64,000 bases of DNA from Luidia sarsii (GCA_949987565.1 OX465115.1:1086182-1150181); one strand, 5' to 3'; shown: positions 1-11,263, counted from the first letter of the stretch. A program made the numbers and translations. Notes: generated by a model not told the origin, from the sequence alone.

Positions 1-2240
1 AAAACCCAACATGTCTATCCTTTTTTAAACCAAAATTATTAATCTAGGACCAAAAACCGCGGTGGTGCGGTCCGAAAATTGAGCACCTTACTTAGGAGTT
101 AGGACACGAACGAACTACGTCACCTACAGAACGTGCTCTCAGCCTTGAGATCGTAAATTATGCACTGGCCCTGCATTGTCTCTATCGTCTATCAGCCGTA
201 AACACCACACTGACACATGCACTGTAGCGCGCTCTATCGTCTCAGCATTCCGCCTGCTTTTGGTCTGTATGTGACGTCACACGCTCACAGGAGGAATTTT
301 TGGGGGCGGGGCGAACACGGACGTTTTGTCAATGTTTTGGGGCGAAATGAAGTGCAAAAAAAGTTTTGATTATGTTGTGAACATAACCTAAGAAGAGTTT
401 ATAACTCTTTTATCATTCATTGGAAACTGCGCTCATTATACTAGGGGATCAGGTAGGCGTACAATGTGTGAATGTTAAAGCATGGGTTACAGCGAGTGTT
501 CGGGTTGGCTACCATCTTCAAAAATAATGTCGAAACAATGCACAAAATTGTTCAAAACTACTTGCTGACTATTAAACTGCAATAATTATTCTTAAAAAAA
601 ATTAAAAAGTGGCCAAAGCCGGAGCCCGAACCAAGGATTGGTCGGGATCGAAAAGTTCCGAGAAAAAAATAAAAATAGTGCAACTCCGGACTAGACTCCA
701 TGCAGTGGCGGAATGGCTCCCCGCGGGAGCAGACCCACAGACGGTACGGTATAGCCACGCGACACGCTCGCTGAACGAGCTACGACTTTGAAATGAATGG
801 ATAAAACAGACGGGGGAAAGTAAGCATCACCGGATGCGATAGTGTCTCGCGACTATTCCCCACTAAACAAAAACACTTCCGGCACTGCCCACCCCATCAG
901 CTGCAAATCAATCGCAAGTGCGCCCTCTGTTATTAGCGGCTATAGCTTCAACGACCTTCAACTGTCTTCAACAACCTTTTATCTTCTCCAGACCAACGCA
1001 AGGAACCAACAACACGGTCAGCACCAAGCACGCGGGTATAGATTTATTGAGACCGCGCGAGTGTCTTTGCCAGCATGATCAAGGCTGGCAGTACCTAGCC
1101 GAAACCTGACGTAGGCTACCTTCAAACCGACAACCCTCGGCCATGGGACAATCCTCCTAACATTCAATCTTCTTCTTATCGGGGGGGGGGGGGGCGGGGC
1201 TTGATGGCAAATTGGCTCGGGCGCTTAGGTCTCTTGCATTGCTCTATTCCAAAGAATAAACGACAATTGGTCCTAGCGTCTAACTTCCCAAGGCACAATG
1301 TTCACTCTCCGCGTTAATACACAGGGATAGAACTGAGGCTAAGTTTAAAGGCTAATAGGCCTGAACATTCTGCTCATGACATGGAAATTGCGCAACGTTT
1401 CTGTAATCTCTGCATTGTATACATGCTTCCGCTGATGTACGATCCAGTAACGACCACATTTCGACAAGGATAAGGCACATCGAAGTGTAAATTTATGAGT
1501 CATTGTCCCAAGTCCTCCTCTTTTTTTGTTGTCTTCCGTTATCTCGCCGCGCGGCTGTACTAAAGTTGAGGCGGTCGTACGAAGTCCGTCTAATTGCGGA
1601 ACAAACCCATTTGTCTTTTCTTGGCGGCTCCCCGCCTGATGTGTGGGGGACTGCAGGGGAATACGAACAAAGGCCTCTCAACCGCCATTGTTGCGAGAAC
1701 TAGTTTCAAGGTCAGCGGGATCCACTAAACCTAGCGGAATCAGATAAGTCAACGCCATCGATGCTGGAGATAGTACAAGCAAACACGGAGGATATGTGCC
1801 CCCAGGACTCCGTGTGTTAATAGGGTCCAGGGTGCACGTATAGCCCTATCGCAAGACGAAGGGCTACGGTGAACAAAAAATTGTCCGAAAGCACCACATC
1901 AATTCGTTTTGTTTCCTCAACTAGTCCTCTGGAGAATGGGTTGATTTTATGTCCCCCTCCACTTCTGGGATCTGTCGATACCTTTCACGGTCTGAATTGA
2001 CTGGAAGTTTCTATCCCTCTCCTCTCTGCCCCCCCCCCCCCACCCACCCACACCCCTACTCCTTCATACCCTTAAGCCGGTGTTCTTATATCCCGTCTTT
2101 TTGCTCAGGCAGAAAGCTCAGCTGCCGAAGACAAGTGAAAGAATATTGGTCTGCGTCCAAGGCACTAATGATCAGCGATTGATTGATGTACACGGTAAAC
2201 AAGCGGTCGGAGGACTCTGCGTTTCAGTGCGCGGGACTAA
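1..2240. other. gene-free stretch, no element recognised
   Basis: I see no coding exon, RNA gene or bounded repeat here. Short open frames have no recognisable domain. Low-complexity spots include a G run near 1183-1196 and a C run near 2029-2042. A GCGCCCTC motif lies near 918. Confidence 0.5.
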
Positions 2241-2244
2241 TGTG

Positions 2245-2625
2245 TAACGGCTGCAGTCGCTGGCTATAGCGGGCTTCCGTAGACCCGCGTGTACTTTGAA
2301 GCCGCAGTCAATGGCTCCATCAGTCGCTGGTCAGCGGGCTACCGTGCACTCGCGTGCATTTCGAAGCCGCTGCTAATGGCTGCCAGTCACTGACCAGCAG
2401 GCTACCGTGGGCTAGTGTGCATTTCGAAGCCGCTGCTAATGGCTGCCAGTCACTGGCTAGCAGACTTCCGTATAGACTCGCGTGTAATTTGAAGCCGCAG
2501 CAAATGGCTGCCAGTTACGGGCCAGCAGGCTACCGTGGACTAATGTGCATTTCGAAGCCACAGCTAATGGCTGCCAGTCACTGGCTCGCAGTCTTTCGTA
2601 TAGACTCGAGAGTAATTTGAAGCCG
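2245..2625. repeat. 63-65 bp tandem repeat, about six copies
   Basis: The landmark GCTAATGGCTGCCAGTCACT, or a close variant, recurs at about 2372, 2435, 2500 and 2563, with more diverged copies to the left. Each unit also carries TTCGAAGCCGC or TTTGAAGCCGC. The open frames across it only reflect the repeat. Confidence 0.85.
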
Positions 2626-3299
2626 CAGCCAATTATGAAACAGATCTGCACGGACTCTGGCTTGTACATGTAATTTACCACGCTGACGGTTGAACGAGGA
2701 ATCGTCGAATTTGTCTTGATTCAAGGCGATGATCCTTCGTTTTTGTCCCATAACCTAGCATCTATAGTTGTGTGCATCAGCGCGAAGCGATAATGTAACT
2801 TTGATTCAAGCAAGACTCACAGTTTTGAAACTGCTCACTCACCTAAATGACCAAACAGGCGAATTTCAAACAGAGAGAGTCACTGACGTTTCGATCCAAG
2901 AGCATGACCTTCCCCAATGGCTCAATGGAGGTGAGTCTGTTTCAGGAATAAATATACGACGGAAGGGACATAATAGTGCGCACGCTATGGCTCAACCGTA
3001 CATTCGCTAGTGTTTACCACGAAGCACCCATTGTTTGCAAACACAATGCAGGATTGGAAAAATATTATAGACTTTCCCTTTCCCTTTTCCCCCCTTCTAC
3101 TAACTAATCCCTACCTATACCACTGGCCTTCCCTTTAATCCCACCTATACCAGATATCCTCGTTTTCCTTTGTCTGCCATCCGTGTCCCTATAGCTCTCC
3201 CCCTTCCTATATGTTTTTGTCCTTGTCAGTCTGCCTTTGAGAAAGGTCCTGCTGGGACCCACCTAAGGTTTGCTATTGTGGACAGTTTGTTGCTCAATG

Positions 3300-3430
3300 C
3301 CTCTGACTGGCGCCTCCATCCCATAGTTGACTATTTTGGGAAGGCCATCATCTAAGGGCTGGGTAGCTCAGATGGTAATAGGCAACTACGCAAGACCAGA
3401 GGTCTGGGGTTCAAATCCCAGTCCAGTCCA
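3300..3430 (+). repeat. tRNA-derived SINE, family 1
   Basis: The tRNA-like part starts near 3356. It has an A box (TAGCTCAGATGG), an anticodon-like arm and a B box (GGTTCAAATCC), closed by an acceptor-like pairing of GGCTGG with CCAGTC. It is preceded by a leader (TTGACTATTTTGGGAAGGCC) that also precedes the other family copies. The anticodon loop lacks the usual U33, so this is not a working tRNA gene. Confidence 0.75.
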
Positions 3431-3822
3431 AGTTGTCTTTGCCATTTTTGTCAATCTTTCCATTCTCTCGTGCTGAACCTTTCTCCTTGGCCCACCACAG
3501 TCAAGCCTGCTCAACCCAGCCCCTCCATGTTATCTTTTGATCGTCTTCCCTGTCGGCTTTTCCCTGTTTATTTTTGATTGACCCACATTGTGGTCTTCAA
3601 TGCAAGTGGAATCACTGTGGATATTATTAGACGTTGTTATTTCGGCCATGGAGTTGCTGTGGTCGCTGTGGTTGTCATTGTGTCTGTCGCGGTCGTCTGG
3701 GTTCTAGCTAGTGTTGTTGCTGATGATATTTCTATCATTATTTGCCGGTGTAACTGTCATGTTGATGTTGGTCAGGGCATGGCTATAACAAGAAGCAACT
3801 CCCCCTATACCTATTTATGTAT

Positions 3823-4111
3823 CCTTGTGGAGACACGGCTTAGTTCACGTGCACTATCACAACGGAGTGAGAAACGATGTTTTCAAATATGCTCCCATTT
3901 CAACCACACTTACTTTCCTGGATAGAAATTTGGACCGTATGTCCCTTATAATAATTATAACACTTCAAATTGTTACAGATTCTTACCCATCACAAATGTC
4001 CCGTTTTTTAATTATTTCCAACTGTCACTTTCGTGAAATCCTTGTGGAGGCCTATATATACACCTGCCCCGTGGAGACCTATTCAACCTGTTGCACTAGG
4101 TCTCCACAAGG
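3823..4111. mobile_element. MITE-like element, CCTTGTGGAGAC family, copy 1
   Basis: Terminal inverted repeats CCTTGTGGAGAC and GTCTCCACAAGG bound a 289-bp AT-rich body. A second copy at 7076-7368 matches along its length, including the inner GTGGAGRCCTATTCAACC block. No coding capacity is visible. Confidence 0.75.
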
Positions 4112-4384
4112 CACTATAGGTTCGCGCCCACCCCGAAATACAGAAATGGGTTCTCGTCATCCATCTGATAGTCCTCGGGAACGTTATCGGAATTAGAGTG
4201 GTGAGTGGGGTAAAAATTAGCCTGGACTTGGAGGGAGGATTGGGTGAGGGAGGTGGGGGGGGCTCTCAAGGGGGGTAGCGATTTTAGAAGTCAACACTCA
4301 CGTGCATATGGGGGGCACGGTGTGTGACCTTCAGCTGTTTGGACCTGGCACGCTGCCAACTTGAGTACGCCGACCCTGGAATAA

Positions 4385-5215
4385 AAAAAAAATAGAACGA
4401 GAAATATATGTCTGTTGTGAAACAGAGCATAGAGCTTTTCCGCTTCTGTTTGTAACAAGTCATAGAATAGCCCCATTCCTACTCCAAAACGCATGTACAT
4501 ATTTTGTGCACAAAGCCTATGGGACTCGAGTGTGGTATTTAAAAATTCATAAAAATATAAACAATGGTCCTTCGGTTCCAAACTTTAGATTTGGAATGTC
4601 TAGCACGATAGCTAACTACATACCAAATTTCGAGATGATCGGCCAATGCCTTATATGTGTTTTAAAATCACACATTTTGATGACGTCATGATTGCGTAAC
4701 GACATTTTGGCTCCGGAAGGTGTTTCTAAACCATGTCCCCAATAGATATCAAAGAAAAAATGAAAAAAATCTCGCTCCGTTGGCCAAATATGCTCATTTC
4801 AATGTGAAAATCTGAAAAGTTCATGACCTCATAAATATTCATGAGATGACGTCACGGTCAATCGATGGCAATTTTTGGATACACCTTTTCCCAACTTAGA
4901 TACAGTGCAAAGTTGAAACCAAACGAACTTGCACTTTTGCTTTTAATGGATTTTGAAATTTGCCCCTTCAAAGCAAGGTCACGTGACACGTGATGACGTC
5001 ATGATGACATGAAGGTGTTTAGGATCAATTTCAGCATGGGCTTTATGCATTTGCCACGTTTGAAAAAAATCCAAGTCTGTTCAATGACCAAAGTCGTGCT
5101 TACAAAACCCCTGTGCATTGTCTATGGGCTTTGGGGGAGAAGAAGAAGACTAAGAAAAAGCTTAACAAAAGATATAGCTTTTCCGCTTCCCTGGAAGCGG
5201 CGGAAAAGCTAATAA
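4385..5215. repeat. dispersed repeat carrying CRE and E-box palindromes
   Basis: TGACGTCA occurs at 4681-4688, 4847-4854 and 4994-5001, the last next to CACGTG at 4980-4985 and 4987-4992. The part from about 4930 to 5160 recurs in diverged form at 62240-62470, ending in the same GAAGAAGAAG block. No protein was recognised. Confidence 0.6.
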
Positions 5216-5277
5216 TGATGATGGAAATTTTTTGAACGGTCTACGCAACAAGATGTCTAATTTTTGTGTTTTGATTT

Positions 5278-5557
5278 AATATAGGAAGGTTTGCGGTGAA
5301 CACCATGTATCAGGTCTCTTAAAGGAAGAGGTATGGTTCTGAAAAGAACCTGAGGGTAACTCGACGTTTCGACCAGTATGCTCTGGCCGTCATCAAGAGA
5401 ATGATGACGGCCAGTTGAGTTGGAATGATGAGTTGGAATGATGACGGCCAGAGCATACTGGTCGAAACGTCGAGTTACCCTCAGGTTCTTTTCAGAACCA
5501 TACCTCTTCCTTTAAGAGACCTGATACATGGTGTTCACCGCAAACCTTCCTATATTG
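5278..5557. repeat. near-perfect palindrome, 119-bp arms
   Basis: The left arm (5278-5396) is the reverse complement of the right arm (about 5439-5557) at every base I compared. The outer ends read GGTTTGCGGTGAACACCATG. The inner ends carry TGATGACGGCCAG, a short loop, then CTGGTCGAAACGTC, which resembles a hammerhead-ribozyme core. The spacer has two more copies of AATGATGA. Confidence 0.85.
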
Positions 5558-5859
5558 ATTCACCCACCATGCAAAGCCTTAAGTCTCATTCGTGTTTTGA
5601 TTTGGCGGTCGCCAGTGACACATTTCGAAACATTTTGGGGGCTAGGCTGATGTGGTTAACTGTGTCGTGTTGTCGTTTCAATACCAAGTGGGGGCGCTGT
5701 TGTCATCGTTGCCAGATCGTTGTTCTTGTTCCTGTCATTCGTTGACACTGTCGTTTCTATCAATTGTCATTGGCAACAAATCCTTCCGATGGCTTTTTGC
5801 TTCGGTTCCTTGTCAATGTTGTCATCGATGGACGCGTTTTTCGGTTTTGTTTGCCGAAA

Positions 5860-6003
5860 GGGGCGTGGCTCAATGTCGACGGAAGGAGGAGGTTAAAGGC
5901 GTGGACTGGGCGTGGCAGACGCGGGGCGTGGCTCAAACGGGGGGTGGCTCGGGCAGGGGCGTAGCTCACATTAGAGCGTGGCTCGTAAAAAAAAGTGCGG
6001 CTC
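5860..6003. promoter_or_regulatory. cluster of GGGCGTGGC (KLF/Sp-type) boxes
   Basis: Six or so copies of GGGGCGTGGCTC, or one-base variants, lie within 145 bp. Members of the KLF/Sp family bind such boxes. No adjacent gene start was recognised; the nearest gene is FoxL2, about 9 kb away. It could also be a degenerate tandem repeat. Confidence 0.35.
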
Positions 6004-6007
6004 ATTA

Positions 6008-6390
6008 AAAAGATCGATGTTCAAGCATCCACCGTGTTTACCACCACCACCATCATCATCTATATACTCAGTCCACTGCAAGAGGAAAGCCTCAGCATGA
6101 TATGAGTGAGCCCCAACAGTTTGCTCGTAGCCTTGCCGAGCCAATTCACCGACTATCAGCGACTATCAAGCCCCGTTCTTTCAGTTCCATTATTTCCTAA
6201 AGACTCATTATAAAGATGGATGTTCATGGTTTACCACCATCAGCTATTCTCGGACCACTGCAGGACGAACGCCTCAACATCAGTGAGCCCCAACAGTCAG
6301 CTCCTAGCCCTGCCGAGGCTATTAACCGTACCCCCAGCCACTACCAAGCTCCTTCTTCCATCATTTTCTCAAGTCTTCCCAGGATTCTGG
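6008..6390 (+). repeat. diverged tandem duplication of about 200 bp
   Basis: Two adjacent blocks share CACCATCA, GAGCCCCAACAG and the order of following segments. Both can be read as related peptides containing SEPQQ, in copy 1 near 6110 and copy 2 near 6290. I do not recognise the peptide, and copy 1 stops soon after. Confidence 0.4.
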
Positions 6391-6475
6391 TTGCTCACGA
6401 TATAGCTCTCCATTTCTGTGATATGTATCATCCCCGCCATGCAATTTGAGCGCAGCGATTCTGTTTGGTAAATGT

Positions 6476-6990
6476 CCACCCCTCCCCCCCCCAAAAAAAA
6501 AAAAAAAAAAACCATCACGATTTCGGTCCCTGGACTGCCCGCAGAAAGTGCATTGGACTCCCCTGCTGGGCAGCAAGACTTAACCTACACGGTGGCACAC
6601 ACTTGGTATACTGTGCCCCCTCCCCCTCCTCCACTCCTCCCCTCCCCCGCCCGCATCGTGGTCGCCCGTGCACCGCTGACATTGAACCGGTGAGAGTTGG
6701 CGCACATTCGAAAATCAAGCCGCCGGGACCTCCGGGCGAGGACGAGAAAGAGACCCACTGAAATGCGATCACCTATTACCCAACAATATCACCTACCCCG
6801 GGGCGCTAACCTCACAGGCCACAAAGGGAAGGTTTGCCATCCCCCCAACACCCACCCCACCCACCCCACCCTCCCCCCCCCAGCCCTTCAACCTACCCCT
6901 ACCCCTGAAAAATGGGGATGGCAAAAACATAGCACCCCCTCCCCTCCACCCAGCCCATCGCCCGAAAAAAAGCAGATGGGATAACAAGTG
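6476..6990. repeat. C-rich and A-run low-complexity region
   Basis: It contains a C10/A19 junction near 6481-6511 and repeated CCACCCCACC and CCCCTCC tracts to 6970. Open frames here are proline-rich artefacts on both strands. Confidence 0.7.
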
Positions 6991-7075
6991 GGTTAAACAG
7001 ATATTCTGCAATTGTTGCAGTCATGAGATCGGCACACAACTTCACACACACACACAAATCATACTCATTTTGTAT

Positions 7076-7368
7076 CCTTGTGGAGACATTGCTTTGTTCT
7101 CATGTACTATACAATCGTGTGAGAAACGAGGTTTTAGAAATGCTCCCATTTCAACCACATACAATTTCCCGGGTAGAAATTTAGACCGTATGTCCCTTAT
7201 AATTATATAACACTTCAATTTGCGACTGAGTCTTACCCATCTAAAAAATGTCCTATTTTTGACTTATTTTCAAATACCAGTTTCGTGAAAACCTTGTGGA
7301 GACATATACACCTTTATATTTTTTCCTGTGGAGGCCTATTCAACCTATTGGACTAGGTCTCCACAAGG
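7076..7368. mobile_element. MITE-like element, CCTTGTGGAGAC family, copy 2
   Basis: It has the same terminal repeats as the copy at 3823 and a collinear 293-bp body. Both copies are followed by CACTA, so the true end may extend a few bases. No clear target-site duplication was seen. Confidence 0.75.
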
Positions 7369-7732
7369 CACTAGATTCGCCCCACACGAAAATGCCATGA
7401 GAGTTGTACGCTCCCATACTCCAGGTTTCGGCTCCATTCAGAATACTTCAAGTGGGAATGTCTCAATGGCATGTCCTTTGCCTTTTGCAGATTCCGTCCG
7501 TGTGCGGGGCCGGTTAATATTATGAGAACGTTCGGGGCGAGATTTCTTTTGGCCGCCAAAGCCCAAAGGTTCGCTGACCAACAAAGTTACCCCATGACAT
7601 TCAGACCAAGGTTGGTAATACTATCATCTAAGTATTGCCAAACATTGCCAAACACAAACCTGTGCAGTCTGAGTTTGATGCCAAAGCTTGATACACGTTA
7701 ATATTGGCTTGCTTAGCATAATATAGTGCATT

Positions 7733-7930
7733 AAAGCTCCAACATTGGTAAGATCGAAAAACAGAAATGTTCACAGATTTACATGAAACTTATACAGTTT
7801 GAAGATGGTTATAGTAGAAACCACGCACTGAAATATTTCTGCCAAAAAAAGTTGTATTTTGGGAGAAAAGAGCAAAAGAAATCGTTTACGTCTCACCGAG
7901 ATCTAAACTTTTTTCGGAACAGTACGGCGT
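7733..7930. mobile_element. half-length CAACATTGG foldback element
   Basis: It matches one arm of the 414-bp foldback at 24335-24748, from CAACATTGGTAAGATCGAAA through the CTGAAATATTTCTGCC block, and stops near 7930. A family 2 SINE tail follows directly. Confidence 0.65.
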
Positions 7931-7937
7931 TTTCAGT

Positions 7938-8260
7938 CAGCTCGGGTGGGAGCACTCAGTGTTTATCACGTCGAGTATTGGGCAAAACCTCATTGAATTA
8001 CATTCTCCTCGACGCAAACATCATGTTATATCTATGATGCCACGCGGTACCCGCCACTAATGATTATTCGAATCCACCACAAGACCTCGACCAGCTCGGT
8101 GGTCCAGTGGTTAAGACGTCCGTACTATAGGAGTCGCGGGTACGAATTCCGCCCGAGCTGCCTGAAATATTTTTTATCATGCACCGGGCAAAGCACAGAG
8201 CACTCAGTGTTTATCATCAAGTCGAGTAAAGTCAAAACCTCATTGAATCAATTCAACCCG
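7938..8260 (+). repeat. tRNA-derived SINE, family 2
   Basis: The tRNA-like region near 8090-8162 has GGTGGTCCAGTGGTTAAGAC (A-box side), GGTACGAATTCC (B box) and a 7-bp acceptor-like pairing of AGCTCGG with CCGAGCT. It is followed by a tail with GGGCAAAGCAC, CACTCAGTGTTTATCA and CCTCATTGAAT. A separate tail copy sits at 7938-8030. Confidence 0.65.
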
Positions 8261-8312
8261 CTTGCCCACCAATTTAGTTAAGCGCATGCGCTAGGTCTAA
8301 TTTGCATATTTC

Positions 8313-8425
8313 ATGTGAAAGGTCCATTCCATCCAATTCATCCTTGCAACCAATCGCAAGACGATGAGCGATGCGCAGAAACCACACGACTGATTCAAAC
8401 CCACGATAGGTTATATCCACCAAAA
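8313..8425. mobile_element. partial CGTAA-type MITE
   Basis: CAATCGCAAGACGATGAGCGATGC and the following cacagaaacca-like block are shared with the copies at 34493, 41690 and 62701. The outer ends are eroded here. Confidence 0.5.
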
Positions 8426-8599
8426 GTAGAATTAAAATGCAAAGTTGGTCTATATATATGAAAGTAATCGTCCCCGGGATTTGAGTGACAGACAGGCCCG
8501 CGAGGAGCATCACGAAAGACCTAGAATGTCGGGAGAAGTGGTGAAGGCACATTGGTATAAGGATCTAATCGGTCCTTGGACGCAAAGAAGCACTGGCTG

Positions 8600-8642
8600 T
8601 GGAGGGGGAGGAGAGGGGGAGGGGGAGGGGGAGGGGGGGGGG
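8600..8642. repeat. G-rich tract (GGGGGA repeats)
   Basis: Consecutive GGGGGA units end in a run of G. Several G runs separated by single A make this a candidate G-quadruplex. Confidence 0.6.
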
Positions 8643-8932
8643 CTGTGGGACTGATATTCATGCCTTCCCCTACTCTTGCAACAATCAACTTGTATGTCTT
8701 CACGACGCTGCATGCGCGGGCAGCCAACAGCGCCTATCCGTAATGGCTCAATTTGACGAGGGTGCTGAAATTGACTTTGGTGATTCGGGCAAACCTTTTC
8801 ATTTTTTTTCTCTCTCTCGCTTTCTGTCTCTCTACTTTCGACAAAAATCTGTCAATTATGGGGTCCTGTATATCCCATGAAGAGTGCGATCACTTGCCCT
8901 GCGGTCTGCACACTGGGGTATAGCTCTAATTC

Positions 8933-9345
8933 ATCTCTCTGTCTCTGTCTCTGCCTCTGCCTCTGCCTCTGCCTCTGCCTCTGCCTCTGCCCCTGCCCCT
9001 GCCTCTGCCTCTGCCTCACCCTCACCCTCACCCTCTCCCTCTCCCTCTCCCTCTCCCTCTCCCTCTCCCTCTCCCTCTCCCTCTCCCTCTCCCTCTCCCT
9101 CTCCCTCTCCCTCTCCCTCTCCCTCTCCCTCTCCCTCTCCCTCTCCCTCTCCTTCTCCCTCTCCCTCTCCCTGTCCCTCTCCCCCCTCTCCCTCTCGCTC
9201 TCCCTCTCCCTCTTTACCCCTCTATCTATCTATATATCTCCATATCCCCCCTCTCTCTTTCCCTCTCTATGTTCTTCTCTCCACTTCTCTCCCTCTCTCC
9301 CCCTCTCTCTCTCTATCTCTCTACCCCTCTCCATCTCCCTCTCTT

Positions 9346-9388
<43 letters not shown>

Positions 9389-9485
9389 CTCTCTCTCTCT
9401 CCTTCCCTCTCCCTCTCTCTCCCTCCTTCTCTCCCCTCCTTCTCTGTCCTCCCCCCTATCTCTCTCTCCGACCCTCTCCCTCTAA
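8933..9485. repeat. 550-bp polypyrimidine tract
   Basis: It runs from (CTCTGC)n through (CCCTCT)n to (CT)n and is almost purely pyrimidine on the plus strand. The Ser/Pro/Leu-only open frames of 200-266 codons across it are artefacts. Confidence 0.95.
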
Positions 9486-10164
9486 ACAAACCCTTCCCCC
9501 TCCCTGCTTAAGTCAAAGTAAAAAAATGTCTCGATTTGTTTTCCATTTGCTCACAAAATTTCAGAGGCCCGCATTTCCGTCGGCGTTCGGCGATCAAGAG
9601 GCTGGGAAGTCGTCGTCCCTAGGGGGCGCTGTGCTACCACCACCTGGGGCCCGTTGTGGAGGCCGCGGCAATGAACCGCGGTGATTTGTTTCGCAAGTGT
9701 CCGCGAGAATGCTGTACTTTTACTTCTTGGGTTTTTTTTTTTTCTTCCCCTTTTCGTTTCGAAGGCTGGCGGTGGCAACCTTGACATTTCCGGATTCACA
9801 ATTCATTTGGCTGAGCGGAAAACCAGCATTTGGGTTAGGGGAAGACAGATGGGTTTTTTTTTCTTCTTTCTTTCGAGGGCCACCCAGCTAGGGGACGACG
9901 GGTCCCAATTATAGGCCGGGATCCTCGCTGCTCTGAGCTCGCCGCGAGCATAGCCACTCCTTCCCTCCGTGCTCTGTTTACGGTCATGAGTACAGACTTG
10001 TATATCTAACTCAGGACTCATGGCCCAGGCTCGGGGACAGGCTCGGACCTTTGCTCGTTCTATGACTCGTACTCAAGATGCCCGAGTCCCAACTCATCTC
10101 CAGCCATTTCGTGTATAAGCACTCAGTTTGACTGCAGTGAAACTCGAAAGCCAGATTCATTCTG

Positions 10165-10265
10165 CTTTTGAGAAAGATCCCTGCTGGGATCGAGACGTCA
10201 TGCCCTTTAGATTTATAAAGATATGCACTTTGGTCATTTCAGTCCGTAAGCGGTTTGCAACGTTT
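10165..10265 (+). repeat. GAAAC-GTC hairpin-motif repeat, diverged copy
   Basis: It reads TTTTGAGAAAG, then a GATCCC...GGGATC hairpin, then GAGACGTCATGCCC. This is followed by the family's GTCATTTCAGTC...TTTGCAACG tail. Confidence 0.6.
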
Positions 10266-10834
10266 TTTGGGGGGGAGGGAAAATTATACTCTTGATCTGA
10301 AAAAAAAATTACGAGCACTGGGTGGGATGTGACCCCTCTGGTAAAGCCTATAAATGCAACTGCACTCCACCACCCGCGGTAGTTGGGTTAGGAGAGCATC
10401 AGAAACAACTTTCTGAGCTGATGAGACGGGTGGGCAATGGGAAGCAATGAACCATTTCACTAACGTCGATCTTTGGGGGTGGGAAGTATTTTAGATCATC
10501 CGAGATACAAGTTCGCTTGGATGTCTGTCAAGACATGAACTCCTACATGCTGGAGCTCTTCCAGAAACGGAAGAAAACAAGCAAGGAGGGGGAGGCAGAG
10601 GAGAGAAGAGAAGAAAGTTTCGCTGGCGCTGCTCCAAGCCTCGACTGGTCCAACTCGAGTGTAATGACCCTTGTGTTGTGTACATGCAACACACATTCTG
10701 CTCCTTATGCAAGGGCCATAGTGCAAAACTACAAGATTTCACTGATCCAATTTTGTCGTATACGTGAGTCCCTCCGTCTCGGTGACGGTACTAGACACCT
10801 TAGGCCTAATCTCTTTAATTTTTAGCAGGGACTT

Positions 10835-10900
10835 TAAGAAAGGTCCTGCTAGGATCGAAACGTCAGGCCCACTAAATTTTTAAAAATATTTTTTTGTACT
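10835..10900 (+). repeat. GAAAC-GTC hairpin-motif repeat
   Basis: AAGAAAGGTCCTGCTAGGAT is followed by CGAAACGTCAGGCCCACTAA, the consensus head of the family. The tail is truncated. Confidence 0.65.
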
Positions 10901-11263
10901 TTTAGTTGCATGTGTGGTGTTGTTTCCCCTTTTCGATTTTTTGTTTTAACTTAATTTTCCCCACAAACCGATTTAGGAGTCGCATCCCTCCTCTTCATGA
11001 TCCCACACTGAAATTCAAAAAGCGGGATTTCAAGAAAACCCAAATCATTAAATCCCCACGTTGTCTTCACATCATTTATTCCACAATTATATATCAGCCT
11101 TGAGAGACACCTTATCACAAAGGTTCTGGGTGCGCACTGGGAAATAAACCCAAAATATGAAGTTTGCTTATCTGATTGGTTGTTAAAAACACCCTTCAAT
11201 TACATATGCGCCACCCATGTGGCTGTAGAGTAGAGGGCTTAGGAAGCACACCACTCTTGTTTT

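Noticed and set aside
8877..9684. Open frames of 200-266 codons of Ser/Pro/Leu
   Set aside because: They are reading frames through a simple polypyrimidine tract, open in several frames at once.
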